A stretch of 64,000 nt of DNA from Clostridium sp. 1001275B_160808_H3 (GCF_015550425.1 NZ_JADNAT010000001.1:62001-126000), one strand, 5' to 3'; shown: positions 46,625 through 55,964, numbered from the stretch's first letter. Made by a program: numbers and translations. Notes: generated by a model from the sequence alone, not told the origin.

Positions 46625-47242
46625 TTAAATGTTATGACAATCTTCATAAAGACCTTCAACTTTTTCCCAGTCTATTACATTCCAAATATTTTTAGCATAG
46701 TCTGCTCTTAAGTTTTTATATTTTAAGTAATAAGCATGTTCCCATACATCTATTGTTAAAATAGGAATAAGATTATCCATGACTGGTGAATTTTGATTAG
46801 CTCTCTTTACTACTGATAATTTTCCATCCTTATCTTTAACTAAGAATCCATAACCAGATCCAAACTGAGAAATAGCTGCATTTGTTAATTCTTCTTTTAG
46901 CTTTTCTACACTTCCAAAAGTTTTATTTATTTCTTCAAGTAATTTTCCTTCTGGTGCTTTCTTTGGAGTTGGAGAAAGTATTGAAAAATATAGGTTATGG
47001 TTTGATACTCCACCACCATTATTTACTACTGCTACTCTTATTTCTTCTGGTAAATCTTCTACATCTTTTATTAATTGATCTAAAGTTTTTCCTTTTGTAT
47101 ATTCTTCATAACCTTCTAAAGCTTTATTTAAATTAGTTTCATATGTTTGAAGGTGCTTTCCATAGTGTGTTTTAACTGTTTCTTCATCTATATATGGTTC
47201 TAATGCATCAAATGCATATGGTAAATTAATTTTGTTATACAT
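46625..47242 (-). CDS. Superoxide dismutase, Fe/Mn type
   Basis: 205 residues. Metal ligands fit the family: His26 (KTHYGKH), a second His in the helix with VSNHNLYF (about 79), and DVWEHAYYL (about 166-174) giving Asp and His. The DxWEHAYY motif is diagnostic. Removes superoxide in the cytosol; no signal peptide. AAAGGAG lies 9 bases before the ATG. Mn versus Fe use cannot be told from sequence. It neighbours a multicopper oxidase and a copper-binding fusion. Confidence 0.95.
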   Translation of the reverse strand: MYNKINLPYAFDALEPYIDEETVKTHYGKHLQTYETNLNKALEGYEEYTKGKTLDQLIKDVEDLPEEIRVAVVNNGGGVSNHNLYFSILSPTPKKAPEGKLLEEINKTFGSVEKLKEELTNAAISQFGSGYGFLVKDKDGKLSVVKRANQNSPVMDNLIPILTIDVWEHAYYLKYKNLRADYAKNIWNVIDWEKVEGLYEDCHNI

Positions 47243-47617
47243 AAGTCATTTCTCCTTTTCTATATTCCTACTATATTTTTTATTAGGTTAAAATAACAAC
47301 TTATTTATTTAAATTACTAGATATACTAATAAATTAAATAAATAGTTTATTACCCATTATATTAATCAATTTTAATTTACCCCTATTTCATAATTATTAT
47401 GTATTTATAACTATATATTTTTCATACTCTTGTTTATGATTTTTCTATTTTACATAAATCAACTTCTAAATTTCATAAACAACCACAAATAAAGTCCACA
47501 TCTTATATAATCAAATAAATTACCTATCTTCTTGGAGCTTCTTAATAATGATTATCTTCATAAAAATAACATAATTATTTCATATACTTTTTTTAACTAG
47601 TAATTAGGAGGATATCT
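47243..47617. other. Divergent region between SOD and copper-fusion genes
   Basis: 375 bases of AT-rich DNA with no gene and no stable stem. It must contain both promoters; no consensus pair was clear. Confidence 0.4.
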
Positions 47618-49384
47618 ATGGGTATTAAAAGAGAAAAAATTAAAGTTTATGAAATGACTTGTACATCATGTGAAAAAAGAATTGAAAACACTGTAAAAAA
47701 AATTAATGGCGTAATAAGTGCCAAAGCAAACTATACTAAGGAAACTCTAGACATTGAATATGATACTGACCTGTGCAATCTAGATGAAATAAAAAAAGCT
47801 ATAAATAAAGCTGGATATTCCACTGAATCTTCAAGCAATTTGGGGACTATAGGAATACTTGTAATAATATTTATTATATTAATTCTTGGATTCAGAACTA
47901 GTGGTTTTGATATGGAATCAAAGCTTAGTAATGCTTCGTATGCTTTTCTTTTTATAGTTGGTATATTTACTTCCATTCACTGTGTAGGAATGTGTGGAGG
48001 TATAATGCTTTCTCAAAGTTTATCTTTTGCTAAAGAAAGTAAATCCAAACTTGAATCAATTAAACCTTCACTATTATACAATATTGGAAGAGTTATCTCT
48101 TATACTATTTTAGGAGGAATAATCGGTGGAATAGGTTCAATATTTTCATTATCAATTACTGCTAAAGCTTTTATTCAAATCTTTGCAGGAATTTTTATGA
48201 TTATAATGGGTTTAAACATATCAGGCTTTAAATTTTTTAGAAAGTTTAGCATAAAAATCCCGAGCTTTCTATCTCAATATAAAAGAAAATTTAATTCACC
48301 TTTTATTGTAGGACTTTTAAATGGATTTATGCCTTGTGGTCCACTACAAACTATGCAACTCTTTGCTCTTGGTACTGGCAGTGCATTTAAAGGTGCTTTA
48401 TCAATGTTCATATTTGCTTTAGGTACTGTTCCTCTAATGCTTACTTTTGGTGCAATTTCTGGCTTCTTAAGCAAAGGTTACACTAAGAAACTTCTTAAAC
48501 TTAGTGGTGTTCTTATCATAGTTTTAGGAGTGATAATGGGTAATAGAGGCCTAGCTCTTTCTGGAGTTAATCTAAATCCATTAGGCTTTATGATGAAAGG
48601 TTCTTATGCATCAAATGCTAGTACAGATTCCACTATCGCTGTTATGGAAGATGGAGTTCAAGTTATAAATATGACTGCTAATAATAATGGTTATAGTCCT
48701 AATGTATTTTATGTTCAAAAAGGAGTACCTGTTAAATGGATAATTGAAGGTGAAAGTCTTAACTATTGTAATAATTCAATCGTGGCTAATTCATTAAATC
48801 TTCAACAAAAACTTAAAAGTGGAGAAAATGTAATAGAATTTACACCTGATGATAAAGATATAAATTTCAGCTGTTGGATGGGAATGATTAGAGGAGTAAT
48901 TAAGGTAGTTGATGACTTAGCTTCAGTAGATACATCTAAGTATGATCCTTCACTTCCTAGTTCAAGTAATGGCCCTAGTTGTTGTGCTATTCCACTAAAT
49001 GATTCTCCGGCTTATCCAGAAACTTTAATTACTACTTCAAAAGTAACTGAAGAGTTCCAAACAGCTATTATCAATGGTGTAGGCAACGAATTTCAACCAC
49101 TAATATTAGTTGCGAAAAGTAATCTTAATTTTAATCTTACAATAGATTTAAGTAATTATACTAATTATGAAGGTGAATTTATAATATCTAGTGTTAAAGA
49201 TGGGAGCACAGTAAGTTCCTTTATCGGACAGAAAGGAATATTTGAAATTCCATTAAACTTAACTTCTACTGGAGGATATGCAATAACAAAAAATGGAGAA
49301 ATTCTTTGTATAATTGAATCAGTTAATGATATTGATAATGTAGATTATGATGGAATTGTAAATAAATATCTTCGTTTTAACTAA
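47618..49384 (+). CDS. HMA domain - SafE/UreH-like membrane domain - cupredoxin fusion (copper handling)
   Basis: 588 residues. Residues 8-70 form a heavy-metal-associated domain with CTSC (15-18). Then come about six membrane segments (80-325) with the paired motifs VGMCGG (about 120) and GFMPCGP (about 240) of the TauE/SafE/DsbD-like family. A cupredoxin-like domain follows (about 355-430) with CNN and SCWMGM as probable copper ligands. The last 130 residues have CCAIP and a second beta-rich domain with no clear motif. Such fusions are known in Firmicutes as copper-transfer proteins. It lies near a multicopper oxidase and a two-component system. AGGAGG lies 6 bases before the ATG. Confidence 0.88.
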   Translation: MGIKREKIKVYEMTCTSCEKRIENTVKKINGVISAKANYTKETLDIEYDTDLCNLDEIKKAINKAGYSTESSSNLGTIGILVIIFIILILGFRTSGFDMESKLSNASYAFLFIVGIFTSIHCVGMCGGIMLSQSLSFAKESKSKLESIKPSLLYNIGRVISYTILGGIIGGIGSIFSLSITAKAFIQIFAGIFMIIMGLNISGFKFFRKFSIKIPSFLSQYKRKFNSPFIVGLLNGFMPCGPLQTMQLFALGTGSAFKGALSMFIFALGTVPLMLTFGAISGFLSKGYTKKLLKLSGVLIIVLGVIMGNRGLALSGVNLNPLGFMMKGSYASNASTDSTIAVMEDGVQVINMTANNNGYSPNVFYVQKGVPVKWIIEGESLNYCNNSIVANSLNLQQKLKSGENVIEFTPDDKDINFSCWMGMIRGVIKVVDDLASVDTSKYDPSLPSSSNGPSCCAIPLNDSPAYPETLITTSKVTEEFQTAIINGVGNEFQPLILVAKSNLNFNLTIDLSNYTNYEGEFIISSVKDGSTVSSFIGQKGIFEIPLNLTSTGGYAITKNGEILCIIESVNDIDNVDYDGIVNKYLRFN

Positions 49385-49424
49385 AGCCTTTTAAACTAAT
49401 AATTATATATTCTCTCAGTATATA

Positions 49425-49463
49425 AAAATCAAGGGGGTCGCGTTTCGCGACCCCCTTGATTTA
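49425..49463. terminator. GC-rich hairpin, copy 1 (terminator for the copper fusion and histidine kinase genes)
   Basis: Perfect 14-bp stem TCAAGGGGGTCGCG / CGCGACCCCCTTGA (49429-49442 with 49446-49459) with a TTT loop, in an intergenic region of two converging genes, with A/T flanks on both sides. Same design at 58979 and 61288. Confidence 0.85.
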
Positions 49464-49574
49464 TTAGTAACTCTACCAATTTATAATAACTTTCTACTAT
49501 TAATATATGCAATATAAAAATATTTTTTAATATATTCTTCTAATAAATATAATTATTTATTATTTTTCTATTAT

Positions 49575-50948
49575 TTAAATTTTAAAACTATCAAAAATAA
49601 TCCTAAATGTTGTTCCTATACCCTCATTGGATTTTACTTCTATATTAGCACAATGTAAACTTAGTATTCTCTTTACTATAGTTAATCCTATACCATTACC
49701 TTCTATTTTTTGACGGCTCTTATCCCCTCTATATAATCTTTCAAATATGAATGGTAAATCATCTTCTTTTATTCCTATTCCTGTATCTGCAACTTCTACT
49801 ATAATTTTATTATTATCTTTATATAAATTAATACTTACACTTCCTTCATTCTCTGTAAACTTAATTGCATTAGTTATTAAATTTATAAACACTTGTCTTA
49901 ACTTATCTTTATCTCCAGGAATAATGTAAGTTTCATTTTTTTCTACACTATAATCAAAATTTATATTTTTACTCTTAGCTTCTAAATAAAAATCTTCAAC
50001 TAATTCAATAATAAATTCGTCTAATAAAATATTTTCAAATTCTAAATTTATGCTTTCATCTTCAAACTCTTTTAATACATCTAAGTTATTTAATAACTTT
50101 CCAAATCTTATTACTTCATCATTTAAAGAAGATAATCTTTGATTTGATACTGGGAAAATTCCATCTATCATTGCTTCTAAATTATTTTGAAGAACATTAA
50201 GTGGCGTTCTTATTTCATGTGATATGTCTGATACAAGTCGCTTTCTTAACATATCTTGATTTTTTAGCTTCTCACCTAATATATTTATACTTTCTCTTAG
50301 TTCTTCAATTTCTTCTATATCACTTTTTGCATTAGACTTTGCCTCAAAATCTCCTCTTGAAAGTTTCTTTGATATACTTGCTATCTTTTTTATTGGAATT
50401 GATAATTGCTTTGAAATATATAAAATTATTATGCTTATAATTAATAATGTTACTATTCCACTTAATATAATACTTTTATTTATAGATGATTTAAATTCCA
50501 AATCCTCTTCTGTCAATAATACAGATGAATACTGACCGACTTCTACATTTCCCACAGCTTCTCCATCTACAACTATATCAAAATTTTTAGTAACATATAC
50601 TCCACTATTTTCTGTATTCATATTATTGAAATGACTAATCTCTCTTATATCTGATGGATCCATTCCCCAAATTACATTTCCATTAGCATCTCTTAAAGTT
50701 AAGCAATAATTACTCATATAAGCTTCATGCATTACCTCAATAGCAGAATTTCCAGTCCATTTTTTATCCCTTTTATAAGCTTCTTCAAAATAAGAAACTA
50801 TTCTCTCATTTCTTTTATCTTGAATATCTATCATATACTTATTAAACTTAGTATTAATAGTGATATTAACAAACAATATAATTAAAATAATTGCTGAAAT
50901 AGATGATATTAAAAATGATATACTCAGCCTTTTTCTAATACTCTGCAT
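49575..50948 (-). CDS. Sensor histidine kinase
   Basis: 457-residue membrane kinase. Membrane segments near 8-28 and 160-182 flank an extracytoplasmic sensor of about 130 residues, followed by a HAMP domain (about 183-235), the phosphoacceptor His in SHEIRTPLN (about 245) and an HATPase domain (NAIKFTEN, DTGIGIKEDDLPFIFERLYRGDKSRQKIEGNGIGLTIVK). The start lies directly after the response regulator's stop. The sensor may respond to copper, oxygen or a cell-wall signal; the flanking genes suggest copper but the sequence does not show it. Confidence 0.93.
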   Translation of the reverse strand: MQSIRKRLSISFLISSISAIILIILFVNITINTKFNKYMIDIQDKRNERIVSYFEEAYKRDKKWTGNSAIEVMHEAYMSNYCLTLRDANGNVIWGMDPSDIREISHFNNMNTENSGVYVTKNFDIVVDGEAVGNVEVGQYSSVLLTEEDLEFKSSINKSIILSGIVTLLIISIIILYISKQLSIPIKKIASISKKLSRGDFEAKSNAKSDIEEIEELRESINILGEKLKNQDMLRKRLVSDISHEIRTPLNVLQNNLEAMIDGIFPVSNQRLSSLNDEVIRFGKLLNNLDVLKEFEDESINLEFENILLDEFIIELVEDFYLEAKSKNINFDYSVEKNETYIIPGDKDKLRQVFINLITNAIKFTENEGSVSINLYKDNNKIIVEVADTGIGIKEDDLPFIFERLYRGDKSRQKIEGNGIGLTIVKRILSLHCANIEVKSNEGIGTTFRIIFDSFKI

Positions 50949-51632
50949 TTATATATCACCACCAAATTTATATCCAACTTTTGTAACTGTTATTATATAC
51001 TTTGGATTTTTAGTATCTTCCTCAATTTTCTTTCTTATATTTTTTATATGTACATCTATGGTTCTATCATATCCATCAAAATCTATTCCAAACACAATTT
51101 CAATTAATTGCTCTCTAGATAAAACTTTTCCTCTATTAATTAATAAAGTATATAAAATATCAAATTCACTTGGTGTAAATGGTACTTCTTCTCCTCTAAG
51201 TTTTACCATTCTTTTTTCATAATCTATCCTTAATATTCCATCATTATAAATATCACTTATTTTTTCACTTGTATTTATTCTTCTAAATAAAGCATTTACC
51301 CTTGCTGTAAGTTCTCTCGGGCTAAATGGTTTAACTAAATATTCATCTGCCCCAATATCCAAACCAGTAACTCTATCGTTTAAACTAGCTTTTGATGTTA
51401 ACATAAATATATATACATCAGAAGTTCTTCTTATAGTTTTACATATTTCTTCTCCATCTATATCTGGTAACATTAAATCTAATATAATAAGCTGAAATTC
51501 TATTTTCTTAAAAATTTCTAATGCTTTAATTCCAGAACTACATACTTTTACATTGTAATTATCTTTTTCTAAATATGCTTTTATTACATTAGCTACGCTT
51601 TCTTCATCTTCAATTATTAAAATATTATTCAT
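50949..51632 (-). CDS. OmpR/PhoB-family response regulator
   Basis: 227 residues: receiver domain (1-118) with acidic DE (9-11), phospho-Asp52 in LDLMLPDIDG, Thr/Ser (LTSKA) and Lys in LVKPFSPRE; then a winged-helix DNA-binding domain (about 128-225) with TPSEFDILYTLLINRGKVLSREQL and DGYDRTIDVHIKNIRKKI. GGGAGGG lies 6 bases before the ATG. First gene of a two-gene unit with the kinase. Confidence 0.95.
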   Translation of the reverse strand: MNNILIIEDEESVANVIKAYLEKDNYNVKVCSSGIKALEIFKKIEFQLIILDLMLPDIDGEEICKTIRRTSDVYIFMLTSKASLNDRVTGLDIGADEYLVKPFSPRELTARVNALFRRINTSEKISDIYNDGILRIDYEKRMVKLRGEEVPFTPSEFDILYTLLINRGKVLSREQLIEIVFGIDFDGYDRTIDVHIKNIRKKIEEDTKNPKYIITVTKVGYKFGGDI

Positions 51633-51721
51633 GCAAGCCCTCCCTTTCTTAATATTAAGTCATGTATAATCATACAAACTTTATCAAATTATTTTGAAGG
51701 TATTATGAAGATAATTTATCA

Positions 51722-52111
51722 TTATTTAATTTCGTGTCCGCAATATGGGCAATATTTATATTCTGAATCAACTACTTTGCCACAACTTTTACAAACACTA
51801 TTTATGTTATAATCATATCCATAAGTGCTATTAACTTCATTTAAATCCCAATATGTTATATCTATATTTTCTCCTTTTTCTATCATCTTTCCCTTTTCCT
51901 TGGAAATAGAAAATATTTTCTTACAACTTTCACATTCTACATAGTACTTTTCATTCCACTTAAATATAGGTATAAAAAAGAAATGGAAAAATTCATATTG
52001 CTTTATAACTCTTGCCATACTTAATCTATTGCAACTTTTGCATGTTAAATTATTTATTATTTTAATTTCTTTTTCTTTGTTTTCTATACCAAAAATCCCT
52101 ATAAAGAACAT
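51722..52111 (-). CDS. Zinc-ribbon protein of unknown function
   Basis: 129 residues with three Cys-x2-Cys pairs (CKSC about 24, CESC about 62, CKSC about 107) and a fourth CPYC-G-H-E (about 121), giving two or more zinc ribbons. The hydrophobic start and FFHFFFIPIFKW stretch (about 43-54) may touch the membrane. Similar 'zinc ribbon plus Phe-rich' proteins occur widely in clostridia. GGAGAATAG lies just before the ATG. Confidence 0.75.
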   Translation of the reverse strand: MFFIGIFGIENKEKEIKIINNLTCKSCNRLSMARVIKQYEFFHFFFIPIFKWNEKYYVECESCKKIFSISKEKGKMIEKGENIDITYWDLNEVNSTYGYDYNINSVCKSCGKVVDSEYKYCPYCGHEIK

Positions 52112-52224
52112 AGCTATTCTCCTTCATAAAATACTTAAATTATTATATTTATTATATTTATTTTATTAGTTTTATTATATTTGACTTATTATATTTGACT
52201 TATTATATTTATTTTATCATCTTT

Positions 52225-52269
52225 AAAATAAATAAGAAGTCAGAATTTATAATAACTCTAACTTCTTAT
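52225..52269 (-). terminator. Terminator after the 39-residue gene
   Basis: Perfect 9-bp stem ATAAGAAGT / ACTTCTTAT (52232-52240 with 52261-52269), overlapping the stop codon region, followed by T-rich sequence on the minus strand. Confidence 0.6.
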
Positions 52270-52388
52270 CAAAAATAATATTCGCTTATATTCATATTCC
52301 CTCTTATGGCATTGTTTCTATTGTGATTCTTTTCACTTATTACTAAAATTCTAGCTTCTATAGGAGCTTCAATCACATAATATATCAT
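52269..52388 (-). CDS. Possible 39-residue protein
   Basis: Short frame MIYYVIEAPIEARILV... with a GAGGAG box 8 bases before the ATG and a terminator stem right at its end, so it has the signals of a translated unit. Product is slightly basic with no Cys and no clear membrane segment. No family recognised. It follows the 65-residue gene by about 50 bases. Confidence 0.45.
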   Translation of the reverse strand: MIYYVIEAPIEARILVISEKNHNRNNAIRGNMNISEYYF

Positions 52389-52439
52389 TTAATAGTCTCC
52401 TCTTTGACTTTTATTATTATTTTAGTATAACTACAAATC

Positions 52440-52637
52440 TTATTTTCCATTAGTTTCAAAGCTATATCTTATCATTTTCCATGTATTGTAAATATCCTTT
52501 TCTATTTCTCTTGTTAAAACTTTCTTTTCCTCTTCAGTATAAAAAATTGAATTGTTTATATTTTGCTTTTTATAAAATAAGTTTCTTACTGACTTATTCA
52601 AGCTACAATGTTTATTTATGTCTATATTAGCAACCAT
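52440..52637 (-). CDS. 65-residue protein of unknown function
   Basis: Hydrophilic, Lys/Asn-rich, with a central helix (EEEKKVLTREIEKDIYNTWKMI, residues about 35-56) and one Cys. AAGGAGGTGAG precedes the ATG by 5 bases, a very strong ribosome site. Size recalls Spo0E-like regulators but the expected S-Q-E-L-D motif is absent, so I leave it unassigned. Confidence 0.65.
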   Translation of the reverse strand: MVANIDINKHCSLNKSVRNLFYKKQNINNSIFYTEEEKKVLTREIEKDIYNTWKMIRYSFETNGK

Positions 52638-52858
52638 AATCTCACCTCCTTAAATTATATTCTACTACTATCATAAAATGATTTATTGTCAATTTCGTTA
52701 CAAAATATTCTAACTTTAGTATATTTAATGAAATCTTAAGAATTAAAATAAGAACTTACCGTTTCGTGAACCCATTATTTCAATTTTTAAGTTAAAAGGA
52801 GGAATCTTATAATTTTTACACTTTAAATTAATAATCATATAATTTCTATACTTTAAAC

Positions 52859-52901
52859 TAAAGGAGCTGTTCACTGATTATTTAGTGAGACAGCCCCTTT
52901 A
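52859..52901 (-). terminator. Terminator after the 2Fe-2S protein gene
   Basis: Long stem AAAGGAGCTGTTCACT / AGTGAGACAGCCCCTTT with a small internal mismatch (52859-52901), 10 bases past the stop. Confidence 0.75.
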
Positions 52902-52910
52902 TTTATATTT

Positions 52911-53084
52911 TTATTTATTTTCTTCTATTAGTGCTTCTATTTTACCTCTGCATCTACTTGCACCGCAAAATCCTGTTCCTGCACCTGTTGCTTCTTGAAT
53001 TTTTTCAAATGTATCAGCACCATCTTTAATAGCTTGAACTATTACATCCTTTGATACACCCTTACAAAGACAAATTATATCCAT
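52911..53084 (-). CDS. BFD-like [2Fe-2S]-binding protein
   Basis: 57 residues with Cys-x-Cys (C5, C7 in ICLCKG) and a C-terminal GFCGASRC pair (about 40-45), the layout of the BFD/NifU-type 2Fe-2S domain. Such small proteins act in iron-sulfur electron transfer or iron release. I chose the ATG at 53084 because GAGGTGG sits 5 bases upstream; an upstream in-frame start gives 15 extra unlikely residues. Confidence 0.85.
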   Translation of the reverse strand: MDIICLCKGVSKDVIVQAIKDGADTFEKIQEATGAGTGFCGASRCRGKIEALIEENK

Positions 53085-53379
53085 ATTATCCACCTCTTTA
53101 TAACTATTATATTCTTCTATATGCTTCAATTAATAATTTAAATAATTAAACTTGATAGTATATTTAATTACAATATACTTATTAATTAAAACTAAAATTG
53201 AAATCATACATTATTTTTTCATATAAGCTATTAAAATAATAACTTTAGTTATATAATAACAATTATTTTTACATTATACAAACATTAATTTTATATTAGC
53301 TTATATATTATCATTAATATTATCTTCAAAAGTTGGACTTTTATTATAAAATCTAAGTCTTTGTAGTATTTACCATTAT

Positions 53380-53910
53380 CTATGAATGCATCTTTGAACC
53401 CAATTCTATTGCTGATTTATTTAATTCATAATATTCTTTTTTCCCGTGTACTCTAATAGAGTTTAAAACATCTTCTATAGTAATAATTTTTAATTTTTCA
53501 ATTAAAAAACCTAGTAGTATCATATTGGCATTTCTTTTATCTCCAAGCTTCTCTGCTTTCGATTCAGCATTTATCTTATATACTTCTATATCCTCAAAAT
53601 CAGTTTCATCTTTTACCATATCTGAATCTATTATTAAAATTCCATTTTTCTTTATTGATTTACTAAACTTATCTAAAGATGGCTTATTCATAACAACAAC
53701 TATATCTGCTTCTGCTATAACAGGAGATCCAACTTCTTCATCAGAAATTATAACTGAACAATTTGCTGTTCCACCTCTCATTTCAGGACCATAAGATGGT
53801 AACCATGAAACATTGAATCCCTTATCCATGGCTGCATAAGCTAAAAACTTTCCAACTGTTAGTATTCCTTGTCCACCAAAACCTGCAAATATAATTTCCT
53901 TTTTTGTCAT
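53380..53910 (-). CDS. 2-oxoacid:ferredoxin oxidoreductase, gamma subunit
   Basis: 176 residues. GFGGQGILTVGKFLAYAA at the start and LPSYGPEMRGGTANCSVIIS (about 38-57) define the gamma (PorC/KorC) family. It works with the alpha and beta subunits encoded immediately upstream to turn a 2-oxoacid and CoA into acyl-CoA with reduced ferredoxin. Its start is one base after the beta-subunit stop. Last gene of the set. Confidence 0.95.
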   Translation of the reverse strand: MTKKEIIFAGFGGQGILTVGKFLAYAAMDKGFNVSWLPSYGPEMRGGTANCSVIISDEEVGSPVIAEADIVVVMNKPSLDKFSKSIKKNGILIIDSDMVKDETDFEDIEVYKINAESKAEKLGDKRNANMILLGFLIEKLKIITIEDVLNSIRVHGKKEYYELNKSAIELGSKMHS

Positions 53911-53911
53911 T

Positions 53912-54661
53912 CTAATTATCCTCCTTCTTTAAATCTTTTTTAACACCTAAAGGATAATATGGAATCATATTTTCTCTAAGCCACTTTAAAGAATCAATTG
54001 GAGATAAGCCCCAATTAGTTGGGCATGTAGATAAAACCTCTATAAATGAATATCCGAGTCCTTTTATTGAATTATCAAAAGCCTTTTTAATTGCTTTTTT
54101 AGCTTTTGTTAAATTAGCTATATTATCTACACTCACTCTTTCAACATAACATGCACCATCTATAGTAGATATCATTTCTGATACTCTTATTGGATAACCT
54201 TGAACCTTAACATCTCTTCCATATGGAGATGTTTCTGTAATTTGCCCTTCCAAACTTGTAGGTGCCATTTGACCACCTGTCATACCATATATGCAATTGT
54301 TTACAAAAATAGTTACTATATTCTCACCTCTTGCTGCTGCATGAACAACTTCTCCAGTTCCTATTGCTATTAAGTCACCATCTCCTTGATAAGTAAAAAC
54401 TACTTTATCTGGATTAGCTCTTTTAATACCTGTGGCAACTGCTGGAGCTCTTCCATGTGCTGCTTGAAACATATCACAGGCAAAGTAATCATATGCAAGT
54501 ACAGAACATCCAACTGATGCAACTCCTATAGTTTTATCTAATATTTCCAACTCTTCTATTACTTCTCCTACTAACTTATGAATTATTCCATGAGTACATC
54601 CTGGACAATAATGCGTAGGCACATCTAAAAGTGCCTTTGTTGGCTGATAAACAATTCCCAT
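53912..54661 (-). CDS. 2-oxoacid:ferredoxin oxidoreductase, beta subunit (thiamine diphosphate-binding)
   Basis: 249 residues. HYCPGCTHGIIHKL (about 17-30), FTYQGDGDLIAIGTGEV (about 89-105, Gly-Asp-Gly TPP site) and NNCIYGMTGGQMAPTS (about 121-136) are the TPP-binding motifs. It matches KorB/VorA-type subunits. Start chosen at ATG 54661 with GGAGG 8 bases upstream. Confidence 0.95.
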   Translation of the reverse strand: MGIVYQPTKALLDVPTHYCPGCTHGIIHKLVGEVIEELEILDKTIGVASVGCSVLAYDYFACDMFQAAHGRAPAVATGIKRANPDKVVFTYQGDGDLIAIGTGEVVHAAARGENIVTIFVNNCIYGMTGGQMAPTSLEGQITETSPYGRDVKVQGYPIRVSEMISTIDGACYVERVSVDNIANLTKAKKAIKKAFDNSIKGLGYSFIEVLSTCPTNWGLSPIDSLKWLRENMIPYYPLGVKKDLKKEDN

Positions 54662-54662
54662 A

Positions 54663-55730
54663 TTACATACCTCCAATAATAGATTTTATATATTCGTATA
54701 TCTCATCTACTGTTGGTATCATTCCACCTGTCCTACCATAAAATCTAACTTCTTCTTTTCCATTTACAGAGAGTTTTACATCTTCAACCATTTGCCCACA
54801 ATTCATTTCAACAGATAAGTACCCATGCTTACTTTTCCCTAAAGTCTTAGTAAATGCTTCGTTAGGAAATGGCCAAGTAGTTATAGGTCTTATTAACCCT
54901 AAGTTTATCCCTTCCTTTTTTGCAAGGCTTATAACACTTTTGCATATTCTTGCTGTTATACCATAAGAAACTAATATTAAATCACAAGATTCTTCACAAT
55001 TATATAATTCATATTTAACTTCATTTTCTTTTATTATTTTATATTTTCCTTGAAGCTCCATATTAAGTTCTTCAAGTTTCTCTGGATTTAACTCTAATGA
55101 ATTTATTATATTATGTTTACTTTTCTTTCCTAAACCATTGGCTGCCCAAGTTTTTTCTTGTAATTCTCTTTTTATATTCTCTTTAAATTCAACGCCTTCC
55201 ATAATTTGTCCAAGCATTCCATCAGCCATTATCATTACAGGTGTTCTATATAAATCGCTTACATCAAATGCCTCGCAAATTAAATCTATCATTTCTTGAA
55301 TAGATGCTGGAGCATAAACTGGTATATTAAAATCTCCATGCCCTAAACCTTTATTTACAAATAAATAATCTGATTGAGCAGGTTGTATTCCTCCAAGTCC
55401 TGGACCACATCTAACTACATCAACTATCACACAAGGTACCTGTGCTGCTGCTAAATATGAAATTCCTTCTGTCATTAAGCTTATTCCAGGACTAGATGAT
55501 GAAGTCATGCATCTAACTCCAGTTCCTCCACAGCCATATACCATATTTATAGCTGCAATTTCACTTTCTGCTTGTAAAAAAACTCCATTAACTTTTGGCA
55601 TATTTTTTGCCATATATGCTATTAATTCAGTTTGAGGAGTTATAGGATATCCAAAAAAACATTTACATCCAGCCCTAATAGCAGCTTCTGCTATAGCTTC
55701 ATTACCTTTCATTAAAAACTTTTCTCCCAT
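54663..55730 (-). CDS. vorB: 2-oxoacid:ferredoxin oxidoreductase, alpha subunit (VorB type)
   Basis: 355 residues. KGNEAIAEAAIRAGCKCFFGYPITPQTE (about 7-34), LQAESEIAAINMVYG and TSSSSPGISLMTEGISYL (about 70-92) match the alpha subunit of branched-chain 2-oxoacid (3-methyl-2-oxobutanoate) ferredoxin oxidoreductases; 2-oxoglutarate is another possible substrate. Start chosen at 55730, 5 bases after AGGAGGG. Electron flow goes to ferredoxin, and the small ferredoxin-like subunit is encoded just upstream. Confidence 0.92.
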   Translation of the reverse strand: MGEKFLMKGNEAIAEAAIRAGCKCFFGYPITPQTELIAYMAKNMPKVNGVFLQAESEIAAINMVYGCGGTGVRCMTSSSSPGISLMTEGISYLAAAQVPCVIVDVVRCGPGLGGIQPAQSDYLFVNKGLGHGDFNIPVYAPASIQEMIDLICEAFDVSDLYRTPVMIMADGMLGQIMEGVEFKENIKRELQEKTWAANGLGKKSKHNIINSLELNPEKLEELNMELQGKYKIIKENEVKYELYNCEESCDLILVSYGITARICKSVISLAKKEGINLGLIRPITTWPFPNEAFTKTLGKSKHGYLSVEMNCGQMVEDVKLSVNGKEEVRFYGRTGGMIPTVDEIYEYIKSIIGGM

Positions 55731-55740
55731 AGTTACCCTC

Positions 55741-55950
55741 CTACCTTTCAATTGTTATTACACAATCAGGACAAATTTTTCCACAAGATGCACAAGCTAT
55801 ACATTGTGTCATAAGATTTTCTTCTATTCCAGCTGGATGATATCCCTTACTATTAAAATTTTCTTTAAAACTTATAATCTTTTTAGGACATATATTTATG
55901 CAATGTCCACAACCTTTACACCTTTCCTCTTTAAATATAACCTTAGCCAT
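55741..55950 (-). CDS. 4Fe-4S ferredoxin-like delta subunit
   Basis: 69 residues with two 4Fe-4S motifs, CKGCGHCINICP (about 11-22) and CIACASCGKICP (about 50-61). It is the delta subunit that carries electrons from the oxidoreductase. Gap of 10 bases to the alpha gene and 14 bases from the P-loop ATPase gene before it. Confidence 0.92.
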   Translation of the reverse strand: MAKVIFKEERCKGCGHCINICPKKIISFKENFNSKGYHPAGIEENLMTQCIACASCGKICPDCVITIER

Positions 55951-55964
55951 TTAATTCCTCCTCA

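Noticed and set aside
47731-47976. Minus-strand frames within the HMA-SafE gene and similar antisense frames in most genes
   Set aside because: They have no ribosome sites and mirror well-supported genes on the other strand.
52130-52220. Direct repeats of TTATATTTATTTTATT and TTATATTTGACTTATT in the AT-rich stretch
   Set aside because: Low complexity of this base composition makes such short repeats common by chance; no origin or CRISPR features accompany them.
53150-53180. Weak dyad AGTATATT / AATATACT as terminator after the oxidoreductase operon
   Set aside because: It lies 200 bases past the stop and has no good T run; AT-only stems of this size are expected by chance.
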